DNA of 64,000 bases from an uncultured bacterium (lineage in GTDB: Bacteria > Bacteroidota > Bacteroidia > Bacteroidales > Bacteroidaceae). Below, in pieces: positions 17,728 to 25,689 of this stretch; the stretch's first letter is position 1; every line of letters begins with the position of its first letter. Below the pieces are notes generated by a model. It saw only the letters and a program-made list of their open reading frames with translations, was not told the origin of the DNA and searched no databases. The position numbers and the translations under genes are program-made. The stretch spans positions 1 to 64,000 of the forward strand of contig CAJMMQ010000008.1 in NCBI GenBank assembly GCA_905214625.1. Reading direction: 5' to 3'.

Positions 17728-18321
17728 ATGAATAACAATTTGGCAGGTACCGCAAAATGGTGCGAGAATGTTATGGTGGCAGACGCCGACTATATAGATA
17801 AAGTGGCGTTCGACCTTATCGTTAATTTTGAAAGGATGATAGAGCGGCGCATCCCGCAGGCCGACATGGCGCGCTGGATTGACTGCATTGCTCTTGACGG
17901 AGGACTGCGTGAGGGCGAACACCAGACGCAGGTGATTCTGATACACGGCAAGAACAGGGACAGGCTTGACAATTTCAAGCCGTCTGAATATGCCCACGAA
18001 CTTGACGGCATGGCGTTTAAAGACAATCTGGGAGAGTTCCTTATCAGCGCGCTTCCCGTTGAGGACATTGTCAGCAAGGACGATTTCTTCGTTGAGACGG
18101 TAGAGTTTATATGTGCACAGAAAGACGTAAAGCGTGTAATGGTTGTGCCTGATGCCGAGCGCATCTACGACCGTGTGCGCCATGCCCTGAGAAACGTTGA
18201 CGACGAAAAGCGTGTAACCGTGTTTGCCATGCAGCCCATGCAGGGCGGCAACTTCCGTCAGGAGATACTCGGCTACTCGCTGATGAGCGCGCTGGGCATA
18301 AGGGCCGACGAGATAAAATAG
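17728..18321 (+). CDS. Hypothetical protein, probably DUF6621 family
   Basis: A 197-residue soluble protein without signal peptide or membrane segment. The stretches AFDLIVNFERMIERRIP, ARWIDCIALDGGLREG, FKDNLGEF and the end ILGYSLMSALGIRADEIK recall a conserved Bacteroidales hypothetical family that I know as DUF6621; this is from memory. No function is assigned. It stands between kup and the carboxynorspermidine dehydrogenase gene with a spacer on each side, so context says little. The frame extends six codons upstream, but the promoter box overlaps that part. Confidence 0.75.
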   Translation: MNNNLAGTAKWCENVMVADADYIDKVAFDLIVNFERMIERRIPQADMARWIDCIALDGGLREGEHQTQVILIHGKNRDRLDNFKPSEYAHELDGMAFKDNLGEFLISALPVEDIVSKDDFFVETVEFICAQKDVKRVMVVPDAERIYDRVRHALRNVDDEKRVTVFAMQPMQGGNFRQEILGYSLMSALGIRADEIK

Positions 18322-18384
18322 GGAACGGCAGGGATTATGGCGGAGCGGCATCCTTGGCTGCCAGATGTCTGTCATCGCCTGTTA

Positions 18385-18427
18385 TCCGCCCCACAAGTCC
18401 CATTCCTCCCATAAGTCCCATCCCCGA
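18385..18427. repeat. Short TCCCAT-rich intergenic repeat
   Basis: Two near-copies of CCCA(C/T)AAGTCCCAT within 43 bp. Such runs are frequent between Bacteroidales genes; no further role is visible. Confidence 0.45.
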
Positions 18428-18476
18428 TAATCTTTAAAAGACTAATAACAAAAAACAAGCAAAATAAATTTTTAAA

Positions 18477-19715
18477 ATGGGAAAAGTATTAATGATTGGA
18501 GCCGGTGGCGTAGCTACCGTTGCAGCGTTCAAGATAGCAAAGAACGCTGACGTGTTTACCGATTTCATGATTGCAAGTCGCCGTAAGGAGAAGTGCGACC
18601 AGATTGTCGACGCCATCCACAAGGCCGGAATTAACATGGATATAAAGACGGCGCAGGTTGACGCCGACGACGTTGAGCAGCTAAAGGCTCTGTTCAACGA
18701 CTATAAGCCCGAGTTGGTTATCAACCTTGCCCTGCCTTATCAGGACCTTACTATAATGGACGCCTGTCTGGCTTGCGGATGCAACTATCTCGACACAGCA
18801 AACTATGAGCCTAAGGACGAGGCTCACTTTGAGTACAGCTGGCAGTGGGCATACAAGGAGCGCTTCGAGCAGGCAGGACTTACAGCCATACTTGGCTGCG
18901 GCTTCGACCCGGGTGTGAGCGGCATTTACACAGCTTATGCTGCAAAACATCACTTCGACGAGATTCAGTATCTCGACATTGTTGACTGCAACGCCGGAAA
19001 CCATCACAAGGCTTTCGCAACAAACTTCAACCCTGAGATTAACATCCGCGAGATTACTCAGAAGGGACTTTACTATAAGGACGGCCAGTGGCTTGAAACC
19101 GAGCCGCTCGAGGTTCACAAGGCGCTCACTTATCCTAACATCGGTCCGCGCGAGAGCTATCTGATGCACCATGAGGAGCTGGAGAGCCTCGTTAAGAACT
19201 ATCCTACAATCAAGCAGGCACGCTTCTGGATGACATTCGGACAGCAGTATCTTACATATCTCGACGTTATTCAGAACATCGGCATGTCTCGCATCGACGA
19301 GATTGAATATGAGGCTCCGCTGGCCGACGGCTCTGGCAAGACTGCCAAGGTTAAGATTGTTCCGCTGCAGTTCCTCAAGGCTGTGCTGCCTAACCCGCAG
19401 GACCTCGGCGAGAACTACGACGGCGAGACAAGCATAGGCTGCCGCATACGTGGACTGAAAGACGGCAAGGAGCGCACATATTATGTTTACAACAACTGCT
19501 CGCATCAGGAGGCTTACAAGGAGACAGGCATGCAGGGCGTAAGCTACACAACAGGTGTGCCCGCCATGATTGGCGCAATGATGTTCTTCAAAGGTCTGTG
19601 GCGCAAGCCGGGCGTATGGAACGTAGAGGAGTTCGACCCGGATCCGTTCATGGAGCAGCTCAACAAGCAGGGACTGCCTTGGCACGAAGTGTTCGACGGA
19701 GACCTGGAACTGTAA
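18477..19715 (+). CDS. Carboxynorspermidine dehydrogenase (saccharopine dehydrogenase family)
   Basis: A 412-residue protein of the saccharopine dehydrogenase/Lys1-like fold. The N-terminal dinucleotide motif is IGAGGVATVAAFK (7-19), followed by NLALPYQDLTIMDACL and LGCGFDPGVSGIYTAYA. In gut Bacteroidetes this family makes carboxyspermidine from putrescine and aspartate semialdehyde with NADPH, the alternative spermidine route; a carboxynorspermidine decarboxylase would complete it but is not in this window. True saccharopine dehydrogenase is less likely by family features. It precedes recA, separated by a 335-bp repeat array. Confidence 0.85.
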   Translation: MGKVLMIGAGGVATVAAFKIAKNADVFTDFMIASRRKEKCDQIVDAIHKAGINMDIKTAQVDADDVEQLKALFNDYKPELVINLALPYQDLTIMDACLACGCNYLDTANYEPKDEAHFEYSWQWAYKERFEQAGLTAILGCGFDPGVSGIYTAYAAKHHFDEIQYLDIVDCNAGNHHKAFATNFNPEINIREITQKGLYYKDGQWLETEPLEVHKALTYPNIGPRESYLMHHEELESLVKNYPTIKQARFWMTFGQQYLTYLDVIQNIGMSRIDEIEYEAPLADGSGKTAKVKIVPLQFLKAVLPNPQDLGENYDGETSIGCRIRGLKDGKERTYYVYNNCSHQEAYKETGMQGVSYTTGVPAMIGAMMFFKGLWRKPGVWNVEEFDPDPFMEQLNKQGLPWHEVFDGDLEL

Positions 19716-19718
19716 TTT

Positions 19719-19850
19719 ATAATTTATAATTCACAATTCATAATTCATAATTGGGAGGAGATTTTAGAAGTTTATAATTCACAATTCATAATTGGGATGG
19801 GGAGTTTTGGAATTTATAATTCATAATGGGATAGGAGAATTTGATGTTCA
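19719..19850. repeat. Tandem AATTCATAATT array upstream of recA
   Basis: Three degenerate copies of TTTATAATTCACAATTCAT followed by AATTGGGA-type segments, spacing about 40-50 bp (about 19721-19770, 19771-19810, 19811-19850). It uses the same AATTCATAATT motif as 8044-8099. No coding potential. Confidence 0.8.
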
Positions 19851-19851
19851 T

Positions 19852-20035
19852 AACTGTTTAGATAGACATTGAAGATTATATGCATAGCAACAATGCAAAT
19901 CATAATTTTCCATTCTCAATTCTCCATTCTCAATTAAATAATTGGAGTGGAACTGTTTAGACAGACATTGAAGATTATATGCATTGCAACAATGCAAATC
20001 ATAATTTTCCATTCTCCATTTTCAATTCTCAATTA
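19852..20035. repeat. Two 85-bp direct repeats before recA
   Basis: Copy A spans 19852-19936 and copy B 19951-20035, 99 bp apart start to start, differing at only a handful of bases. Each carries a GCAT(A/T)GCAACAATGC hairpin-like core. Copy B ends 15 bp before the recA ATG, so the repeat occupies the place where the recA promoter should be. Confidence 0.85.
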
Positions 20036-20050
20036 TAAAAACGCTTTTAT

Positions 20051-21079
20051 ATGGCAAAAGAAAAAGATACAGAAGGCATGGGCATACAGGAAGGCAAACT
20101 GAAAGCCTTGCAGGCTGCCATGGCCAAAATAGAAAAAGACTTCGGCAAAGGCTCGATAATGAAGCTCGGCGACGAGAACATCGAGTTGGTTGAGGTTATT
20201 CCCACCGGAAGCATTGGCCTTAACGCCGCTCTCGGTGTGGGCGGATATCCACGCGGACGAATAATAGAGATTTATGGTCCTGAGAGCAGCGGTAAGACTA
20301 CTCTCGCCATTCACGCCATTGCTGAGGCTCAGAAGGCGGGCGGCATAGCGGCGTTTATCGATGCCGAGCATGCCTTCGACCGCTTTTATGCTGCCAAGCT
20401 CGGAGTGGATGTCGACAACTTGTTGATATCTCAGCCGGACAACGGTGAGCAGGCTCTCGAGATAGCCGACCAGCTTATCAGGTCGTCGGCTATAGATATT
20501 ATTGTTGTCGACTCTGTGGCTGCGCTTACGCCGAAGGCCGAGATTGAGGGCGACATGGGCGACAACAGGGTTGGTCTGCAGGCCCGACTGATGAGTCAGG
20601 CGCTCAGAAAGCTTACGTCTACTATAAGCAAGACCAACACAACGTGTATCTTCATCAACCAGCTGCGCGAGAAGATTGGCGTTATGTTCGGCAACCCCGA
20701 GACAACAACCGGCGGTAACGCCTTGAAATTCTATGCCAGCGTGCGCCTCGACATACGCCGCGTTACGAGCATAAAAGACGGCGACAAGGTTATCGGCAAT
20801 CAGGTCCGCGTCAAGGTGGTTAAGAACAAAGTGGCCCCTCCGTTCCGCAAGGCTGAGTTTGAGATAACCTTCGGCGACGGAATCTCTAAGGTGGGTGAGC
20901 TTGTTGACCTCGGCGTTGAGTACGGCATAATACAGAAGAGCGGCTCGTGGTTCTCTTATCAGGGTAGCAAGCTGGCTCAGGGACGCGACGCAACCAAGGC
21001 CCTGCTGAAAGACAATCCCGAGGTATGCGAGGAGATTGAGGCACAGATAATGCAGGCTATATCAGACAGCGTGGAGTAA
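20051..21079 (+). CDS. recA: Recombinase RecA
   Basis: A 342-residue RecA, the strand-exchange recombinase and SOS co-protease. Walker [10 protein letters not shown] is at 76-84, the Walker B region is [12 protein letters not shown], and the L2-loop stretch [16 protein letters not shown] and VKNKVAPPF are canonical. It is full length, with no intein. Upstream are two 85-bp direct repeats and no clear TAnnTTTG box, so its promoter is not identified. A strong terminator follows 40 bp after the stop. Confidence 0.98.
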   Translation: MAKEKDTEGMGIQEGKLKALQAAMAKIEKDFGKGSIMKLGDENIELVEVIPTGSIGLNAALGVGGYPRGRIIEIYGPESSGKTTLAIHAIAEAQKAGGIAAFIDAEHAFDRFYAAKLGVDVDNLLISQPDNGEQALEIADQLIRSSAIDIIVVDSVAALTPKAEIEGDMGDNRVGLQARLMSQALRKLTSTISKTNTTCIFINQLREKIGVMFGNPETTTGGNALKFYASVRLDIRRVTSIKDGDKVIGNQVRVKVVKNKVAPPFRKAEFEITFGDGISKVGELVDLGVEYGIIQKSGSWFSYQGSKLAQGRDATKALLKDNPEVCEEIEAQIMQAISDSVE

Positions 21080-21119
21080 TACGCCGTCTGTCTTGTGTTA
21101 TAAAGATTTTTGAATATAC

Positions 21120-21159
21120 ATCCGGCACGGGCGCAATGGCGTCGGTGCCGGATTTTTTT
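21120..21159 (+). terminator. recA terminator
   Basis: ATCCGGCAC (21120-21128) pairs with GTGCCGGAT (21145-21153), then a T-run to 21159. Confidence 0.9.
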
Positions 21160-21166
21160 ATGTCCT

Positions 21167-21256
21167 GTAGGGACACACCCCAGGTGTGTCCACATCGCCT
21201 TTTTGTATAAATCATGTGCCTTTATCATCCGGACGTACCTTGGGTACGTCCCTACG
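21167..21256. repeat. 90-bp element with inverted GTAGGGAC ends and two hairpins
   Basis: Bounded by GTAGGGAC (21167-21174) and GTCCCTAC (21249-21256). Inside are GGACACACC/GGTGTGTCC (21171-21179, 21183-21191) and GGACGTACC/GGTACGTCC (21231-21239, 21243-21251), each with a 3-nt loop. It looks like two REP-like units in opposite orientation. Confidence 0.75.
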
Positions 21257-22155
21257 GTTATCTGTCATGCGTCTTGCATGGCTCTTTATTTTTGAAACTT
21301 GCAACGCATAATTGCCTTTCATTTTGTCATCGCGTTTATGTCATGATTTTCATGCGAAATAGAAATTGATTAGGCCGAAATATGGTTTCGTAGGTAAACA
21401 ATATTTACAAAATATCGCTAAAGGCATGTTTTTGTCAGATTAATATGCCACTTTTTGTGCGTTAATGCACTGTTTTTTCATCTTTAACAGGCCGTTTTTG
21501 GTGCCAAAAAGCAGTGGTTTTTGTCCGTTTTTCAGTCAAAATAGTTGCACACAACGCTGTAGATTGTCTGTAATGTTCTGATGCGTCGCAGCTTATGTTT
21601 GCACACGATTTTGGCCGGTTTTTACGGCCGGATGATTTTATTTTCAGAATATCGCAGTATGAGAGCGTCAGCAAAAGTCAGAGTGTAAGCATAATCTCAG
21701 GATACATGGCAGAGTGATACTTATTTAATGCCCTTGTCAGAAGAGCAATGTGCGTGCAATCATGTGCGCGTCAGTCCTGTTTTGGGGCTGTTATATTTAT
21801 CTGTTCAGGTGATTTGTCGCAGTGTAAATTTATATGTATTTGTGTATGTTTTTGTTAATATTTTAACTTCTGACTTGTAAGATAGACGTAACATGTAGGT
21901 CAGATTATGATGCGCAGCATCCCAAGGATACGTCGTTGGCAGACATCGTGCTGTTCTGTGGGCGTTCTTATTATGACTTTATACACAACGGATATCAGAT
22001 TGACATCAGCGTAAAATATATGTTGTTGTCAGCAGTATGAACTGTCATGCTGCTGACAATTTTTATAGAGCAAGGCATGGCTGTTATTTTTATGTCTGCG
22101 GCGTTAGTGTGCAGGCTTGTTTGTTGTCGGCCGGGCCGGGAATATTCTTTCGTGC
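21257..22155. other. Gene-poor stretch after recA
   Basis: About 900 bp with no supported gene. One minor point: a frame of about 57 codons (roughly 21866-22040, +) reads like protein (CGRSYYDFIHNGYQIDISVK) but has no ATG and ends inside a terminator stem; it may be a decayed gene. An intrinsic terminator at 22026-22064 implies that something is transcribed through this region. Confidence 0.5.
22026..22064 (+). terminator. Orphan terminator
   Basis: TTGTCAGCAG (22026-22035) and CTGCTGACAA (22050-22059) form a perfect stem followed by TTTTT. No annotated gene precedes it for almost 1 kb. Confidence 0.75.
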
Positions 22156-22354
22156 TTAAGGTGGGTTCTATAAATTCGCTTTTTCAGATTTTTGATTTTA
22201 GGCGAGAAGATTTTGTAAGTGAATAAAGGAGTGTAGCGGGCTACACGACTGAATGAACTTGCAAAATGAGCCGCATAAAAACAAAAAGATGAAAAAAGTC
22301 ATAAGCTCATTGAAAGAAAAAATAAAACGTGTGGATTTATAGAACCCACCTTAA
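22156..22354. mobile_element. MITE-like element, 199 bp, nested inverted repeats
   Basis: Perfect 20-bp terminal inverted repeats TTAAGGTGGGTTCTATAAAT (22156-22175) and its complement (22335-22354). Inside is a second pair, ATTTTGTAAGT (22210-22220) and ACTTGCAAAAT (22257-22267, one mismatch), and at the centre GTGTAG-CGGG-CTACAC (22231-22246). No open frame. The TTAA ends could include a target duplication. Whether it is mobile cannot be seen from one copy. Confidence 0.75.
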
Positions 22355-22430
22355 CCCTATTTGGGCATTATGATTCAGCATGAATACACAAAATAGATAA
22401 AACTATATACGGTCTAATGATTTGGGCTTA
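22351..22430 (+). repeat. TAGCGGGCTA repeat family, copy 1 (core deleted)
   Basis: It starts with TTAACCCTA, continues with GCATTATGATTCAGC and ends with ATACGGTCTAATGATTTGGG. These blocks match the two ends of the longer copy at 50913-51103; the central palindrome part is missing. It abuts the MITE-like element. Confidence 0.7.
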
Positions 22431-22451
22431 TACAAAAAGTTGCCGCTGCGC

Positions 22452-22482
22452 TTGCTCTTGTGTCGCAGATGTGCTAACTTTG
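22452..22482 (+). promoter_or_regulatory. Promoter for the SprT-like gene
   Basis: TTG at 22452-22454, a 20-bp spacer, TAACTTTG at 22475-22482, six bp before the ATG at 22488. It lies inside the longer open frame from 22422, so that upstream start is rejected. The leader would be very short. Confidence 0.55.
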
Positions 22483-22487
22483 CATCC

Positions 22488-23156
22488 ATGCAAGTAAGCG
22501 TAGTACTTCTTAAAGAATGGTTTGCCGACTTTAATGTGCGCTATTTCGGCGGCAGTCTGCCCGTTCCCGCATTTGCCGTGGGGCGCTCGCGCACGCAGCT
22601 CGGATGCATGTCGTGCAAGGTGAGGCGCAGGATGTTTTCAAAGTCGTACACCGACTACACAATACGCCTGAGCAACTATTATGATGCCGACGAGCGCCAT
22701 TTTAAGAGCGTTCTGCTGCACGAGATGATACATCTGTGCATAACATCGAGGCGGATAAAGGACACGTCGCCGCACGGCGAGGTGTTCCGCAGGATGATGC
22801 GCGCCATAAATGCCGACGGCTGGATCATAAGTGTTTCAACAAAGATGGATGCCGTACAGCGGTCTGCCGGCAAGGCGCGTAAGCGCATGAGGGTGGTTCT
22901 GGCAGTGGCAATGACCGACGGGCGCTGCCTGCTCTCTGTGGTTAGTCCGCGTTATGTGCCGGCGATAGACAGGACTATGAGCCGTGCGCATGGCATTGTC
23001 AGGTATGGCTGGTATGTGTCAGACGATGACTTTTTCAGTTCTTTTCCTTCCGTAAGGACTCCCCGCGGGCGCATTGTAGGCAAAGACATGTTTGAGGAGC
23101 TTACGGGCAGGATGAAGCCTTTAGACAGAACGTGGCACTGCAGCCGCGCTCGCTGA
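22488..23156 (+). CDS. SprT-like zinc metallopeptidase domain protein
   Basis: A 222-residue protein with a SprT-like domain: zinc motif H78-E79-M-I-H82 in VLLHEMIHLCITSRR, preceded by the domain start LKEWFADFNVRYFGG and followed by HGEVFRRMMRAINADGW. SprT/Spartan-type proteins are often tied to DNA-protein crosslink repair, but most bacterial members are untested. The C-terminal half (RVVLAVAMTDGRCLLSVVS onward) looks like a small beta domain of unknown role. Basic residues are plentiful. It is monocistronic. Confidence 0.82.
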   Translation: MQVSVVLLKEWFADFNVRYFGGSLPVPAFAVGRSRTQLGCMSCKVRRRMFSKSYTDYTIRLSNYYDADERHFKSVLLHEMIHLCITSRRIKDTSPHGEVFRRMMRAINADGWIISVSTKMDAVQRSAGKARKRMRVVLAVAMTDGRCLLSVVSPRYVPAIDRTMSRAHGIVRYGWYVSDDDFFSSFPSVRTPRGRIVGKDMFEELTGRMKPLDRTWHCSRAR

Positions 23157-23211
23157 TGATAATAGGCAATGTTTGTAGCCGTGCTTTGTTTTTTTACGTG
23201 TGCAGCTATGC

Positions 23212-23250
23212 AAAAAAAATGAACGCCCCTGCGTCAAGCAGAAGCGTTCA
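23212..23250 (-). terminator. Terminator for the small HTH gene
   Basis: TGAACGC/GCGTTCA hairpin (23220-23226, 23244-23250). On the minus strand it is followed by eight T, 45 bp after the HTH stop. Confidence 0.8.
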
Positions 23251-23294
23251 CATCGTGTCGGTTTTATTTATCTGAAAGTTTAAGAAGTCTTTTT

Positions 23295-23534
23295 TTATAC
23301 GTTTTTGAGCTTGTCACTATATATTTTAAAGAAGTCATAGTCCAGTATTAATGATATTTTCATAAGCTCATCTGTGTCGATTGAGTTTTTCTTGAATATT
23401 TTGTATATATTTGTCCGGCTGCATTCGAGCTGACCGGCAAACCACACCACAGATTGTTTCCTTTCTCTCAGTTTTGCCTTTATCATCTGGCCTATTGTTG
23501 TTTTCTCAGTGTTTGTCTTTTTGGTTTCTCGCAT
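23295..23534 (-). CDS. Small XRE/Cro-type HTH protein
   Basis: A 79-residue protein that is essentially one helix-turn-helix domain: MIKAKLRERKQSVVWFAGQL, then CSRTNIYKIFKKNSIDTDEL and ISLILDYDFFKIYS. This XRE-like layout recurs in small Bacteroidetes regulators of unknown targets. It has its own consensus promoter and a clear terminator, so it is very likely expressed. No toxin or partner gene lies beside it. The left end of the IS1182 element is 214 bp upstream of its start, beyond the promoter. Confidence 0.8.
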   Translation of the reverse strand: MRETKKTNTEKTTIGQMIKAKLRERKQSVVWFAGQLECSRTNIYKIFKKNSIDTDELMKISLILDYDFFKIYSDKLKNV

Positions 23535-23633
23535 ATTGTTTCTGTCAGTGCTTCAAAGGTGTGGCTTTATGTAGTTGTTTTTCCTGTCCGGGCCGTGTAT
23601 CGGCCACTTTGCGCAGGACTTATTTTATGTACA

Positions 23634-23664
23634 CAAAGTTACTTTAAAAAAGATTATTGTGCAA
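23634..23664 (-). promoter_or_regulatory. Promoter for the small HTH gene
   Basis: On the minus strand: TTG (23662-23664), 20 bp, TAACTTTG (23634-23641). The leader would be about 90 nt. Confidence 0.65.
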
Positions 23665-23747
23665 GTGTGTATTTTCCGGTATTGGAGTGTGATTGGCTCT
23701 GGAGTGATTATCAGGTGATTTTTTGTGATTATCCGGTAAAAAGAAAA

Positions 23748-25600
23748 TGAGGGTGTGTCAAAATGATGCGCCCTCATTTTTTTTACGGCAAAGCCCCGAC
23801 TTTCCCAAGCCGAGGCTTTGTTATTACCTAAAGATTTTGTATCTTTAAGCATAAGCAAAGTAATATGGCAAAGATACATTTTCGTCCTTACAATCCCAAC
23901 CAGACCGTTCTTTTTCCTCAAAGAATAGATGAAGATATTCCGGCAGAGGCTCCGGTACGCATATTAAATGCTATGGTTGATAACCTTGATCTCAGCTCCT
24001 TCCACAAGTTGTATAAGGAATTGGGCCGTGCCCCCTATCACCCGAGAATGATGCTTAAGGCTGTTCTATATGCCTACATGAACAACATCTATTCCTGTCG
24101 CAAGATAGAAAGTTCCCTAACCCGTGACATCCATTTCATCTGGCTTGCCGGTTATGAGAAGCCTGACCACCAGACTATAAACCGTTTCCGTAACCGTGTG
24201 AAGGATGAAATAAACAGGATATTCACACAGATTGTCCTCATCCTTGCTTCCAAAGGATTCATAAGTCTTGACGTTGAATATGTTGACGGTACAAAGATTG
24301 AATCCAAGGCCAACAGATACACATTCGTATGGCGCAAGAATGTGGAACGCAACCGTGCACGACTTCTTGAGAAGATACGTATTCTCCTGCAACAGATTGA
24401 TGATGTCATAGCACAGGACAATGCCTGCATCGATGACAGCGTCGAGTTCACCCCTTCCATGCTGACAGACATGATATCAGAGCTGAAATGCTCCCTTGAG
24501 GAGACTCCGGCCGCATCCACCAGGGAGGATAAGAAGGTGCAGAGACAGAAAGCCAGGCAGCTCAAGCAGCTGGAGTCCCACCGTGACAAGCTTGCAGAGT
24601 ATGACAGGCACATGAGGATCCTTGGCGGACGCAACTCCTATTCCAAGACTGACCCTGACGCCACATTCATGCGGATGAAGGAGGATCATATGAGGAACGG
24701 ACAGACCAAACCCGGATATAACCTGCAGATCGGTACCGAAAACCAGTTCCTTGTGGATTTTGCACTCTTCCCCAATCCTACGGACACACTGACCATGATT
24801 CCGTTCGAGACTTCATTCATGGACCGTTACGGACATTTCCCTTCGGAAGAGATTGCCGATTCGGGTTATGGCTCGGAAGAGAACTACCGCTTTATGGAAG
24901 AAAACGGAATAGAAGCCTATGTGAAGTATAACTTTTTCCACAAGGAGCAGAGGCCACGGTATGTGGCAGACCCGTTCCGACAGGAGAGTTTCCATTACAA
25001 CGAAGAGAAGGATTATTATGTGTGCCCCATGGGACAACACATGGAACGTATCGATGTACGACATTCCAAAACGGAAAGCGGGTACATTACCGAGAGCGTG
25101 CGTTACAGGGCCGTGAGATGTGAAGGATGCCCTCTCAGATGTATGTGCTTCAAATCGAAGTCACAGAAACGCACCATAGAAGTGAACCACAGACTGAAAG
25201 AATACAAACGGAAGGCGCGTGAAAGGCTTACCTCAGAGAAAGGGATAAGACATAGAGGTCAAAGATGTATAGAACCAGAAGCTGTTTTTGGACAGATCAA
25301 GTATGACATGGCATACAAGAGGTTCAGACATTTTGGACAAGACAAGGTCACAATGGACTTTGCCTTCTTTGCCATTGCATTCAATATAAAGAAAATGTGC
25401 GCAAAAATCAAGAAGGAGAAGATGACAGGCAAAGACTATCAAAATATAGGGGTGGCATAAGCCATCTACAGCCCATTATACCACCGGGAGGAATGGATAT
25501 TAGAGAGAAACACAGAAAAGCTGAAATCAAACTCTATGAAAAATGAGAAACCAATGGTTATATGACAAAAAAGAGGATGCGCCATTTTGACACACCCTCA
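23748..25600 (+). mobile_element. IS1182-family insertion sequence, intact
   Basis: 1,853 bp with inverted ends TGAGGGTGTGTCAAAATG (23748-23765) and CATTTTGACACACCCTCA (25583-25600), enclosing one full transposase. Both ends also fold as GAGGG/CCCTC-type hairpins with T-runs reading inward (T8 after the left one, T6 on the minus strand at the right), which would block transcription entering the element. The outermost AT at each side could be a 2-bp duplication of the target; nothing longer is seen. It lies between the small HTH gene and the 3' end of alaS and breaks no gene. Confidence 0.92.
23865..25460 (+). CDS. IS1182 family transposase
   Basis: A 531-residue DDE-type transposase, complete. 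N-terminal part: FRPYNPNQTVLFPQRIDEDI, then the helical DUF772-like region (HPRMMLKAVLYAYMNNIYSC, PDHQTINRFRNR). The catalytic domain contains YVDGTKIESKAN (first D), ADSGYGSEENY (second D) and a late E in the region of EPEAVFGQIKYDM. A cysteine cluster (CPMGQH, CEGCPLRCMC) resembles the zinc-ribbon segment seen in this family. A hairpin CAAAGCC/GGCTTTG precedes the start and may limit expression. No frameshift or internal stop, so the element may be active. Confidence 0.93.
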   Translation: MAKIHFRPYNPNQTVLFPQRIDEDIPAEAPVRILNAMVDNLDLSSFHKLYKELGRAPYHPRMMLKAVLYAYMNNIYSCRKIESSLTRDIHFIWLAGYEKPDHQTINRFRNRVKDEINRIFTQIVLILASKGFISLDVEYVDGTKIESKANRYTFVWRKNVERNRARLLEKIRILLQQIDDVIAQDNACIDDSVEFTPSMLTDMISELKCSLEETPAASTREDKKVQRQKARQLKQLESHRDKLAEYDRHMRILGGRNSYSKTDPDATFMRMKEDHMRNGQTKPGYNLQIGTENQFLVDFALFPNPTDTLTMIPFETSFMDRYGHFPSEEIADSGYGSEENYRFMEENGIEAYVKYNFFHKEQRPRYVADPFRQESFHYNEEKDYYVCPMGQHMERIDVRHSKTESGYITESVRYRAVRCEGCPLRCMCFKSKSQKRTIEVNHRLKEYKRKARERLTSEKGIRHRGQRCIEPEAVFGQIKYDMAYKRFRHFGQDKVTMDFAFFAIAFNIKKMCAKIKKEKMTGKDYQNIGVA

Positions 25601-25689
25601 TACATTGTTTTATGGGTTAAATGAAACTTTTTACTGCGTTTCAGGCTTTTGCCGGATGTATTTGTGGCAATGTATGGCCTTTTCCCCTA

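Noticed and set aside
18681..19685. 334-codon minus-strand open frame
   Set aside because: Antisense to the carboxynorspermidine dehydrogenase gene.
19719..20035. Tandem repeats considered as a CRISPR array
   Set aside because: Units are AT-rich, uneven in length and degenerate, with no unique spacers and no cas genes nearby.
23295..23534. Antitoxin of a toxin-antitoxin pair
   Set aside because: No partner gene on either side; the gene has its own promoter and terminator and fits a lone small regulator.
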